The position numbers were made by a program, and so were the translations under genes. From SIG636 sp045604285 (GTDB taxonomy: Bacteria; Bacillota; Clostridia; Oscillospirales; CAG-382), in NCBI GenBank assembly GCA_045604285.1, contig JAZUNS010000022.1:1-7276 (forward strand): DNA of 7,276 nt, given 5' to 3'. Shown piece by piece: positions 1 through 5,991 of the stretch (within the stretch, counting starts at the first letter, position 1; each line of letters starts with the position of its first letter). Below the pieces are notes generated by a model. That model was not told where the DNA came from and did no database searches. It was given only the letters and a program-made list of their open reading frames with translations.

Positions 1-185
1 TCAGCGGATTCAGCAGATTCAGCGGAAACTTCGGAGGATTCAGCAGATTCAGCAGAAGCTTCGGAAGATTCAGCGGATTCAGCAGATTCAGCGGAAACTT
101 CGGAGGATTCAGCAGATTCAGCGGAAGCTTCAGAGGATTCAGCAGATTCAGCAGAAGCTTCGGAAGATTCAGCAGATTCAGCAGA
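1..185 (-). repeat. 30-bp in-frame tandem repeat coding for SAESAESSE[A/V]
   Basis: Read on the minus strand, the same decapeptide recurs at least five times, with two copies lengthened by an extra AES triplet (39 bp instead of 30). Copies differ mainly at synonymous third positions (gct/gcc, tct/tcc) and at the A/V codon. All length changes seen are multiples of three, so the frame is kept. The array continues past the left edge, so its total copy number is unknown. Confidence 0.9.
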
Positions 186-350
186 AACTTCAGAGGTTTC
201 TTCGGAAGCGTCAGCAGAGCTGTTAGCTTCAGAGGATTCGGAAACTGCGGAGCTGTCGTTTGCAGAGGATTCATCGGAAGAATCGGTGCAAGCGCAGAAA
301 GCGGTGAGTGCTACGGTAAGAACCAAAAGCATTGCAAAAATCTTTTTCAT
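1..350 (-). CDS. Ser/Glu/Ala-repeat lipoprotein, N-terminal part (3' end outside window)
   Basis: The reading frame opens at ATG 350-348 and stays open to the window edge, giving 116 residues with no stop. An AAGGAG ribosome binding site (358-363) lies 7 bases upstream. Residues 1-20 form a lipoprotein signal peptide: KK, a hydrophobic core, then FCAC, with Cys21 the likely lipidated residue (Cys19 is the alternative). The mature chain starts acidic and serine-rich. From about residue 56 it becomes a nearly perfect decapeptide repeat, SAESAESSE followed by A or V. It has no aromatic residue after Phe18 in the visible part and should be extended, hydrophilic and negatively charged. Such tracts usually act as surface spacers or linkers, so a folded domain may follow outside the window. 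No enzymatic function can be assigned. It is divergent from the dockerin phosphatase at 611. I am confident it is a real exported gene and unsure of its role. Confidence 0.82.
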   Translation of the reverse strand, partial: MKKIFAMLLVLTVALTAFCACTDSSDESSANDSSAVSESSEANSSADASEETSEVSAESAESSEASAESAESSEASAESAESSEVSAESAESAESSEASAESAESSEVSAESAESA

Positions 351-382
351 GTTTTTTCTCCTTATTTTATATAAATTACGTC

Positions 383-397
383 TTGACCCGTTGTCAA
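383..397. promoter_or_regulatory. 15-bp palindrome TTGAC-N5-GTCAA, possible operator
   Basis: Perfect 5-bp arms separated by five bases lie between the predicted lipoprotein promoter (408-436) and its ribosome binding site, a few bases downstream of the expected transcription start. That is a usual place for a repressor site. One arm also reads as TTGACA on the minus strand (392-397) and could be a -35 box with a weak TATATA -10. The arms are short and no regulator is identified, so this is tentative. Confidence 0.3.
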
Positions 398-407
398 AAC
401 CTCGGTA

Positions 408-436
408 ATTCTACCACAACAAAATCACTTTTTCAA
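408..436 (-). promoter_or_regulatory. Promoter for the repeat lipoprotein
   Basis: On the minus strand there is a -35 box TTGAAA (431-436), a 17-bp spacer and a -10 box TAGAAT (408-413) preceded by TGG, an extended -10. Transcription would start near 401, leaving a leader of about 50 bases before ATG 350. Spacing and match to the sigma-A consensus are good. Confidence 0.65.
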
Positions 437-535
437 GCCTTTTTGCAAAGAAATGCCCCGTTGACGCAAAAATCGGAGAAATTGAGAAAAAAGCCGACTT
501 GCCCCGATGTTTTTTTGCTATTATGCACAAAAGCG

Positions 536-565
536 TTGACAATACTTGTATTAATGTGCTAAAAT
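536..565 (+). promoter_or_regulatory. Promoter for the dockerin phosphatase gene
   Basis: A perfect -35 box TTGACA (536-541) is followed after 18 bp by TAAAAT (560-565), with TGC just upstream forming an extended -10. Transcription would start near 572, about 40 bases before ATG 611. The GGAGG ribosome binding site (598-602) is 8 bases from the start codon. This is one of the strongest promoter matches in the window and suggests substantial expression of the secreted enzyme. Confidence 0.75.
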
Positions 566-610
566 CTTTGTTAGGAATATAAGCATTTTTCAACCACGGA
601 GGTAAAAGTT

Positions 611-3600
611 ATGAAACTTTTAAAGCGTTTTTTGTTTATGGCAATAGCCGCAAGCCTTTGCCTTGGTTGCTTTGCACCCTGTGCCGGGGGCATAAGCGCA
701 TTGGCGGCAGGCACCACCGATAATATCTGTATGATAACCACTACACCTGCAGAAAAAGCAGACACAGCCATGAACGTAGGCTTCCACGCAGATATTGGCT
801 ATACCAACTGCTACGTTCAGTACACCCTTAAAAGTGATACCGATTGGGCAAACGCAACAAACCAATCCGGTACCTACGTAACCTACGGTGCCGATGAAAG
901 CACCAACCCCTTTTACAACGGCTACAGCAAGGATTATAACGGTGAGAATTATTATCAAACCAACACCTTCCACGACTATAGCGTTACCCTTACCGACCTT
1001 ACCCCCGCAACCGAGTATAAATACCGCGTTTGCGACGGTGCCAAGTTCAGCGACACCTACTATTTCAAAACCGCAGGCGCTGAGGAGTGGAGCTTTGTAG
1101 TAACCGGTGACTTCCACGTTTACTATACCTCTACCCGTGCGGATAAGGCAACCACTGCCATTAACGCCGCTATCGCTTTGGCAAAACAGCAGTCCCTGCC
1201 CGCAGTTGAGCATATCGTATCCATCGGTGATATAGTTGCCTGGGGCGTTGCCTATAATCAATGGCAGCTTCTTACCAGCCAGCCCTACTTTAAGCAGTAT
1301 TCCTTTGCAAACTGCATAGGCAACCATGACGATATGGACAGATTTGGCAATTCTACCAGCGCCTATAACGCCATTTGCTTTAATAACCCCAAAAACGGCT
1401 ACGGCGATGAGATAGGCACTTGCTACTATTATTTATATAATGACGTTCTGTTTATCTATATCAACTATTTGGATCCCTCTGCCGAGGCAGAAGCCTGGGC
1501 AACCCAGGTGGTAAACTCCATGGCGGGTAAGTATAAGTATTCCGTTCTTGTTAACCACCGCCCCGCAACCAACAAGTATACCGGCGGCACCTACAGCTAT
1601 TTTTGGAACTACTGGGCAGACTTTTGCGATACCCATAAGATAGACCTGGTTCTTGCAGGTGACCACCACGTTTATATGCGCTCTCATCCTTTAAACAACG
1701 GTAACATAGTTTCCGATTACAGCGCCACCAAGCCTGACGGCACCGTTTATATTGCCGCCGACTCTTCCGATGGCGACCGTGGCTCCTCCACTGACGTGGT
1801 AAGCAGCTGGGATGATATCGTTGCTTCCCATTACTACAGATATGAATACTCCGGCTCTTCTGCCGATATAACCTCTATGCTCATTACGGTCAAAGAGGAT
1901 AAGCTTACCGCACAGTTTGTTTATTACGAAAGCAACGCAACTGCAGCCCATCCCTCCTTTAGGGAAGGCTCTGTAAACGGCCACGCAGGCTTCTACTACG
2001 GCGATACTTCTTATATTTATCCCTCCGACCACAGCACCCCCGCAGGCGGCGGCGAAGTAGTTGAAGGCACCTTCCCCTCCGATGCGGTTAACCTGCTTGA
2101 CCCCGACCTTAACGGCAGCTACAAGTATACCGAAACCGTATACCCCGGCGGCTCCTCTTATTACGGCACCGCCTATTACGGCGACAACTCCAGCCAGGGT
2201 ACCGACTATATGTCCGGCAAGCTTAACGACGGCGTCTATGCGGCAAACTCTAACCCCGGCTCCTCCAACAAGGATTGGGCAGTGTTCTTCAAGTCCGGCG
2301 GCGCCCCCGATATTACCTTTAAGCTTAACGATGAAGCCACCGTTTACGGCTTGGCTGTAAACTACCGCGGCTACACCAGCGGATCTTTCTACAGCGGCGC
2401 TACCGTAGATAAGCTTTACGCAAGCACCAACGGTACCGATTATACCGAAATAACCGGTTATACGGTTTCTTCCGAAATAACCAACGGCGACAACTACGAC
2501 CTTAACGTAGTGTTTGACGATGCCATTACCGCCAAGTATATCCGCCTTGTGCTTACTGACCCCGATAACGATGCCTCCCGCTATGCAATGGGTGAGGTTA
2601 AGGTTATGGGTAACGCCGATTGGGTAGATACCGTGGGCGGCACCGCAGGCACTTATATAGTAGAGTTTAAAGACCACGAAGGCAACGTAATCAGCACCCA
2701 AAACGTAAAGGGCGGCTCCTCTGCCGTTCCCCCCGCACTTCCTTTGCGCTCCGGCTACTACTTTGTAGGCTGGGATAAGGACTACAACAACGTAAGCGAA
2801 GCTTTGGTAGTTACCGCTATGTATTCCGACGGTGAGGACGAGGTTATCTTCCTTGACCACGACGGTACCGAACTAAGCCGCCAGACCGTGGCGTTTGGCT
2901 CTGCGGCAACTCCCCCCGCCGACCCCGAAAGGGAAGAGTACGTATTTACCGGCTGGGATAAGCCCTTCGACGCTATCGCAGGCGATACGGTTATAACCGC
3001 CACCTACGTACATGAGAGCGAGATCGACAAGCCCGACGACGATAAGGAGATAATCCCCATTCCCCAGGGCGACAATATATTGTTAAGCAAGCCTTACACC
3101 ACCGTATTTAACCAGTACCTTAACGCAACCGTTGCCGATAACGATAACAAGCTGCTTACCGACGGCCGCTACAGAGGCGACGGCACCAACCCTTGGGGCA
3201 TAACCTACGGCATTACCGTTGAATACGCAGGCTCTGCCCAGGTTAATTCGGCAAACTTTGAATTTGACACGGCAACCGACGTGGCTGTTATTGTGTTCAA
3301 AAACGTGCGTATAACCGGCAACCGCGGCTTTGCTGTAGATTCCGTTTCCTACTCCACCGACGGCAGCAACTATCAGGATGCTAAAGTAAAGGTTGCCCAG
3401 GTTACGGTTGAAGGCGCCAACGAAAACGTTTATTACGAAATCCGTGTTATCGTAGACCTTAAGGCTGTTAAGGGCATTAAGATAGCCTGGACCAATAACG
3501 GCGAATACGTTTCTCAGTTTGACGAGCTTGAGGCTTATGCAAGCTACGCCGTTCAGGGCGAGGAAGAGCCTGTTAAGGTTAACTACGGCGACGTAAACGG

Positions 3601-3787
3601 CGACGGCAAGGTAAACAGCCTTGATGCAGCGCAGGTGCTTAAGCATGACGCAATGATGATAACCCTGGAAGAAGGCGCACTTACCGCCGCAGACGTAAAT
3701 GCTGACGGCAAGGTAAACAGCCTTGACGCGGCACAGATCCTTAAGTATGACGCATTGATTATCGACAAATTCCCCGCAGAACAGTAA
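611..3787 (+). CDS. Secreted purple-acid-phosphatase-like metallophosphatase with C-terminal type I dockerin
   Basis: This is a 1058-residue exported multidomain enzyme. Residues 1-32/33 form a signal peptide (cleavage near SALA-AG). Residues 38-155 resemble the fibronectin-like N-terminal domain of purple acid phosphatases, ending YKYRV...YFKT. Residues 160-440 are a calcineurin-like metallophosphatase with GDFH (166-169), GD (206-207), GNHD (237-240), NH (315-316) and GDHHVYMR (350-357). About 490-668 is a discoidin/F5-8-type domain. About 681-738 and 744-799 are two InlB/Flg_new-type repeats sharing VGWD/TGWD. About 820-977 is a second discoidin-like domain. Residues 990-1050 are a dockerin with two calcium loops starting at Asp994 and Asp1028. 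The expected activity is hydrolysis of phosphate esters or anhydrides outside the cell while docked to a cohesin scaffold or bound to polysaccharide. The substrate is unknown. Two metal-site positions depart from the family pattern. The start is set by GGAGG at 598-602. Confidence 0.9.
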   Translation: MKLLKRFLFMAIAASLCLGCFAPCAGGISALAAGTTDNICMITTTPAEKADTAMNVGFHADIGYTNCYVQYTLKSDTDWANATNQSGTYVTYGADESTNPFYNGYSKDYNGENYYQTNTFHDYSVTLTDLTPATEYKYRVCDGAKFSDTYYFKTAGAEEWSFVVTGDFHVYYTSTRADKATTAINAAIALAKQQSLPAVEHIVSIGDIVAWGVAYNQWQLLTSQPYFKQYSFANCIGNHDDMDRFGNSTSAYNAICFNNPKNGYGDEIGTCYYYLYNDVLFIYINYLDPSAEAEAWATQVVNSMAGKYKYSVLVNHRPATNKYTGGTYSYFWNYWADFCDTHKIDLVLAGDHHVYMRSHPLNNGNIVSDYSATKPDGTVYIAADSSDGDRGSSTDVVSSWDDIVASHYYRYEYSGSSADITSMLITVKEDKLTAQFVYYESNATAAHPSFREGSVNGHAGFYYGDTSYIYPSDHSTPAGGGEVVEGTFPSDAVNLLDPDLNGSYKYTETVYPGGSSYYGTAYYGDNSSQGTDYMSGKLNDGVYAANSNPGSSNKDWAVFFKSGGAPDITFKLNDEATVYGLAVNYRGYTSGSFYSGATVDKLYASTNGTDYTEITGYTVSSEITNGDNYDLNVVFDDAITAKYIRLVLTDPDNDASRYAMGEVKVMGNADWVDTVGGTAGTYIVEFKDHEGNVISTQNVKGGSSAVPPALPLRSGYYFVGWDKDYNNVSEALVVTAMYSDGEDEVIFLDHDGTELSRQTVAFGSAATPPADPEREEYVFTGWDKPFDAIAGDTVITATYVHESEIDKPDDDKEIIPIPQGDNILLSKPYTTVFNQYLNATVADNDNKLLTDGRYRGDGTNPWGITYGITVEYAGSAQVNSANFEFDTATDVAVIVFKNVRITGNRGFAVDSVSYSTDGSNYQDAKVKVAQVTVEGANENVYYEIRVIVDLKAVKGIKIAWTNNGEYVSQFDELEAYASYAVQGEEEPVKVNYGDVNGDGKVNSLDAAQVLKHDAMMITLEEGALTAADVNADGKVNSLDAAQILKYDALIIDKFPAEQ
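3578..3777 (+). other. Dockerin-coding module with duplicated calcium loops
   Basis: Residues 990-1055 of the protein hold two copies of the F-hand loop DVNxDGKVNSLD (Asp994-Asp1005 and Asp1028-Asp1039), each followed by AAQxLKxDA. In dockerins of known structure, positions 1, 3, 5, 9 and 12 of each loop bind calcium and positions 10-11 set cohesin specificity. Here positions 10-11 are Ser-Leu in both halves, so the module is nearly symmetric. At DNA level the two halves share an identical 23-base stretch (3602-3624 and 3704-3726). Confidence 0.88.
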
Positions 3788-3794
3788 ATTAAAA

Positions 3795-3817
3795 CTGATG
3801 ACAAACCCTGTCATCAG
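3795..3817. other. 9-bp perfect stem-loop just after the phosphatase stop
   Basis: CTGATGACA (3795-3803) pairs perfectly with 3809-3817 across a 5-base loop, beginning seven bases after the stop codon. In the plus direction it is followed by CTTGGCAG and has no T-tract, so it is not a complete terminator for the phosphatase gene. On the minus strand the stem is followed by TTTTAATTT, which is terminator-like. It may act as a 3' end stabiliser or as half of a disrupted terminator. Confidence 0.6.
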
Positions 3818-3846
3818 CTTGGCAGAGTGCTGAGAAAGAGTGCAGA

Positions 3847-3902
3847 CGAAACGAACCGAGGCGAAAACTGTACAAAAGTACTGTTAGCCGAGGTTCGTTT
3901 TG
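3847..3902. other. Long imperfect hairpin of unknown role
   Basis: An 11-bp outer stem (3847-3857 with 3892-3902, one G-U pair) leads to a tandem G-A/A-G internal loop, then a 3-bp GGC/GCC stem, an irregular middle, and an apical GTAC-AAAA-GTAC hairpin (3870-3881). The total is 56 bases. There is no T-tract on either side, so it is not an intrinsic terminator. It could be a dispersed intergenic repeat, an RNA processing or stability element, or part of a small RNA. I do not recognise it as a known RNA family. Confidence 0.45.
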
Positions 3903-3926
3903 AACGAAAAATTACGATAAATTGCA

Positions 3927-3965
3927 GAAAAGTCGGGAAGCTTTCCCGACTTTTCAACTTTTTTT
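3927..3965 (+). terminator. Intrinsic terminator with 13-bp stem
   Basis: GAAAAGTCGGGAA (3927-3939) pairs perfectly with 3943-3955 around a 3-base loop, and seven T's follow at 3959-3965. This is the first full terminator after the phosphatase gene, about 140 bases past its stop. The minus-strand side also carries TTTT next to the stem, so it may work in both directions. Confidence 0.8.
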
Positions 3966-4015
3966 GTAATTGATTTTTTATATTTTTCGTGTTCTGTACC
4001 TTTGTCAGTGGTCTG

Positions 4016-4057
4016 AGGCAGCCAAATGCCCCAAGGGGCGCTTGGCTGCCTGTTTTT
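4016..4057 (+). terminator. Second intrinsic terminator, long GC-rich hairpin
   Basis: AGGCAGCCAA (4016-4025) pairs with 4042-4051, and GCCCC/GGGGC pair inside it (4028-4039), giving one long stem followed by GTTTTT (4052-4057). No gene lies between this and the terminator at 3927, so it is either a back-up for the phosphatase transcript or the end of an undetected small RNA. It isolates the downstream XRE gene from upstream reading. Confidence 0.75.
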
Positions 4058-4086
4058 GTAAAAATTAACCGCGGGCACGTAAACTA

Positions 4087-4115
4087 TTGATTTGTTTTAA
4101 TCTTTGCGGTATAAT
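4087..4115 (+). promoter_or_regulatory. Promoter for the XRE membrane regulator
   Basis: There is a perfect -10 box TATAAT (4110-4115), a 17-bp spacer and a -35 box TTGATT (4087-4092). Transcription would start near 4122 and give an unusually long leader of about 124 bases before ATG 4246. Confidence 0.7.
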
Positions 4116-4143
4116 CGGCTTGGCGGCGTAAAGCCAAAAGCTG

Positions 4144-4203
4144 AAAAACGCAACTCAACCGATGGTTGAATCCTCCTCATTCAACCTGCGGTACGTGTTT
4201 TTT
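4144..4203 (+). promoter_or_regulatory. Structured 5' leader with exposed CCTCCT loop
   Basis: The leader can fold into one stacked structure. GGTTGAAT (4164-4171) pairs with ATTCAACC (4179-4186); ACCG (4158-4161) pairs with CGGT (4189-4192); AAAAACGC (4144-4151) pairs with GTGTTTTT (4195-4202, one G-U). The apical loop CCTCCTC contains a 6-base complement to AGGAGG at 4234-4239, the Shine-Dalgarno of the gene. A competing hairpin CAACC-GAT-GGTTG (4156-4168) would break the main stem. T's run to 4203, so the fold could also end transcription. Alternatively, the 8-bp dyad could be a DNA operator for the XRE protein itself. The pairing is visible in the sequence; the function is inference. Confidence 0.45.
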
Positions 4204-4245
4204 GCTTCCCCAACGGTCTATACTGTATGCGAAAGGAGGCAACCT

Positions 4246-4857
4246 ATGGACCAAGTAAAAATCGGAAAATTCATTGCCCAACGCAGAAAAAATGCAAAGC
4301 TTACACAAATGCAGTTGGCAGAAAAGCTGGGCATTACCGACAGAGCAGTATCAAAATGGGAAACGGGCAAAGCCATGCCCGACGTTTCCGTTATGCTTGA
4401 GCTGTGCGCTGCTTTGGATATTACCGTAAACGATTTGTTGTGTGGGGAGGTAGTTACAATGGAAAATTACAACAAAGAATTAGAAACCAATTTGCTTGAA
4501 ATGATAAAGCAAAAGGAAGAAAGCGATAAAAGACTGTTGCGGATAGAAATAATAATGGGCATATGTTGTCTTTTGCCGATTATCGCTTCGATTATTATCG
4601 TCAATGTCGTATCCATGGAAGAATGGTTAAGTGCGGCAATCGTATTAACAAGCCTAATACCCTTGTTAATCGCAGCTCCGTTTGCGCTGAAGATCGAACA
4701 AAAAGCAGGCTATTACGAATGCCAAAAGTGCGGGCACAGACATATTCCTAAATATAGCAGCGTGTTTTTTGCCATGCATATTAACAGAACGAGATATATG
4801 CGTTGCCCCAAGTGCAATAAAAGCTCCTGGCAGAAAAAAGTAATAAGCAAGGAATAA
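4246..4857 (+). CDS. XRE-family helix-turn-helix protein with two membrane segments and a zinc ribbon
   Basis: This is a 203-residue regulator. Residues 5-65 are a Cro/C1-type helix-turn-helix with LTQMQLAEKLGI and the recognition-helix region TDRAVSKWETGK. A charged, probably coiled stretch (75-100) leads to two hydrophobic helices (about 101-121 and 128-149). The C terminus holds two CxxC pairs, Cys159/Cys162 and Cys187/Cys190, a zinc-ribbon pattern. DNA binding at the membrane surface is therefore expected; the ribbon may sense metal or redox state, but that is not shown. I chose ATG 4246 because AAAGGAGG (4232-4239) sits 6 bases upstream. An in-frame ATG at 4162 would add 28 residues but has no ribosome binding site and falls inside the leader fold. 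Similar HTH-plus-membrane proteins are common in Clostridia. Target genes are unknown and self-regulation is possible. Confidence 0.88.
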   Translation: MDQVKIGKFIAQRRKNAKLTQMQLAEKLGITDRAVSKWETGKAMPDVSVMLELCAALDITVNDLLCGEVVTMENYNKELETNLLEMIKQKEESDKRLLRIEIIMGICCLLPIIASIIIVNVVSMEEWLSAAIVLTSLIPLLIAAPFALKIEQKAGYYECQKCGHRHIPKYSSVFFAMHINRTRYMRCPKCNKSSWQKKVISKE

Positions 4858-4864
4858 TTAAAAC

Positions 4865-4891
4865 AAGCGGATGAATTTGTCATCCGCTTTT
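4865..4891 (+). terminator. Intrinsic terminator of the XRE gene
   Basis: AAGCGGATGA (4865-4874) pairs perfectly with TCATCCGCTT (4880-4889) around a 5-base loop. The T-tract is TTTT (4888-4891), continuing GCTTTG. It starts eight bases after the stop codon, so the XRE gene is a single-gene unit. Confidence 0.88.
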
Positions 4892-4937
4892 GCTTTGTTA
4901 ATTGCATAAAAGGCGGCTATCGGAGCACAAGTTGGTA

Positions 4938-4966
4938 TTTACAAGCCAAAATTTGTTTGATATAAT
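4938..4966 (+). promoter_or_regulatory. Promoter for the acyltransferase gene
   Basis: The -35 box is TTTACA (4938-4943), the spacer is 17 bp, and the -10 box TATAAT (4961-4966) is preceded by TGA, an extended -10. The start site would be near 4973, about 27 bases before ATG 5000. A GGAG ribosome binding site (4988-4991) is 8 bases from the start. Confidence 0.78.
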
Positions 4967-4999
4967 GTTAATGTAATAAGATAATACGGAGAAATTGAA

Positions 5000-5989
5000 A
5001 TGAATCACAAGCTAAACTTTTTAAAATGCTTTGCTTGCTTTGGAGTAGTGTTCATACACATTTCTTTTCCGGGTGTGTTTGGACAAATCGTTGCAAAAGT
5101 CGGCGCTTTTGCTGTGCCGGTTTTCTTTATGATTGCGGGGTATTATGCCTTTGGAAGTGATGCAAAAACAATAAAGCGCAGACTGTTTAAGATTATCAAA
5201 ATTTTTATAATTGCATATATCGTTTTTTTGATTTACAGTATTACTAACGCTTATGCAAGAAGCGAAGACAGAATAAATATTTCTGCATATTTCGGTTGGA
5301 GATTACTTATAAAAGCAATTTGTTTTTGCACCATAGACTATGCTATACCGCTTTGGTATTTAATTGCCATGTCCGAGGCGTATATTACATGGTATTTTGT
5401 GGTTAAAAAAAGAAAAGAACAAGTTGTTTTAAAGTTGATGCCTATTTTGTTCATTTTGCAAGTTTTGCTGATTTCTTATTGCGAAACTATGCAACTCGCA
5501 TGGTTTTGGAAAACTAATTATATTACACGAGCAATGCCGTGGTTTCTGCTGGGATATTATATTCACACTTATAAAAACCGTTTTGAAAATTTAGCTGTTC
5601 ACAAAAAGATTTCGTTGGCAGTATTTGGGGGGGTTATCACTACAATTCCCGTTGTATTCCAACTGTCCTTGGATTTCAGCTCGGTTGGATATATTCCGTA
5701 TGCCTTTGGGGTGTTTGTATTAGCTTTAAAAAATCCTGAGAAAAATCTATGTAAACCTTTAGAATACATAGGCAACAATCTTTCGTTAAGTCTATACATA
5801 CTCCATGTTCCGATGGAAAGTGTAGTAAGTTCTTGTGTTGCGCTGACGGGGCTTGAAACCGCAAGCGGTGTGTGGATCTGGAGCAGACCAATTGTAGTTT
5901 TGGCGGTTACCTTGTTTATATCGTGGCTGTTGCATAAGATAGGCTGTACCTTAAAAGATAAAAGCCTATCAATCCGTTGCAATAGATAG
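5000..5989 (+). CDS. Membrane acyltransferase, acyltransferase 3 family
   Basis: This is a 329-residue integral membrane protein with about ten hydrophobic segments, the usual size and shape for acyltransferase 3 (OafA/WecH-like) enzymes. These move an acyl group, often acetyl, onto a sugar or other surface-exposed acceptor. Matching features are NFLKCFACFGVVFIHI at the N terminus with His20 at the conserved histidine position, AVPVFFMIAGYYAF (38-51), IPLWYL (116-121), Arg177 followed by WFLLGYYIHTYK (181-192) and the late YIGNNLSLSLYILHVPM (256-272). The first of these replaces the more usual R/D-rich pattern, so the acceptor cannot be inferred. Codons look more AT-rich, with many TTT and ATT, than in the neighbouring phosphatase and glycosylase genes, which could reflect transfer or simply membrane-protein composition. 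It has its own promoter and no obvious terminator. Confidence 0.85.
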   Translation: MNHKLNFLKCFACFGVVFIHISFPGVFGQIVAKVGAFAVPVFFMIAGYYAFGSDAKTIKRRLFKIIKIFIIAYIVFLIYSITNAYARSEDRINISAYFGWRLLIKAICFCTIDYAIPLWYLIAMSEAYITWYFVVKKRKEQVVLKLMPILFILQVLLISYCETMQLAWFWKTNYITRAMPWFLLGYYIHTYKNRFENLAVHKKISLAVFGGVITTIPVVFQLSLDFSSVGYIPYAFGVFVLALKNPEKNLCKPLEYIGNNLSLSLYILHVPMESVVSSCVALTGLETASGVWIWSRPIVVLAVTLFISWLLHKIGCTLKDKSLSIRCNR

Positions 5990-5991
5990 CC

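Noticed and set aside
1..185. CRISPR array or satellite DNA
   Set aside because: The repeats are contiguous, without unique spacers, and translate in one frame into a lipoprotein stalk.
332..593. Short frames on both strands in the divergent intergenic region
   Set aside because: They overlap the promoters, have no ribosome binding sites and have low-complexity composition; they are incidental.
1691..2860. Long 389-residue minus-strand frame inside the phosphatase gene
   Set aside because: It is an antisense shadow caused by the C-ending codon bias of the real gene; the composition is Val/Gly/Ala-rich with no motif or start signal.
3884..4078. 64-residue minus-strand frame starting with GTG
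   Set aside because: It runs through two terminators and part of a long hairpin, has no ribosome binding site, and resembles translated intergenic repeat sequence.
4162..4245. Upstream ATG giving the XRE protein 28 extra N-terminal residues
   Set aside because: It has no ribosome binding site, lies inside a predicted RNA hairpin and would put extra sequence before a normal helix-turn-helix start; ATG 4246 has a strong AAAGGAGG.
5938..5970. Hairpin GATAGGCT/AGCCTATC as terminator of the acyltransferase gene
   Set aside because: It lies inside the coding sequence, has a 17-base loop and has no T-tract after it.
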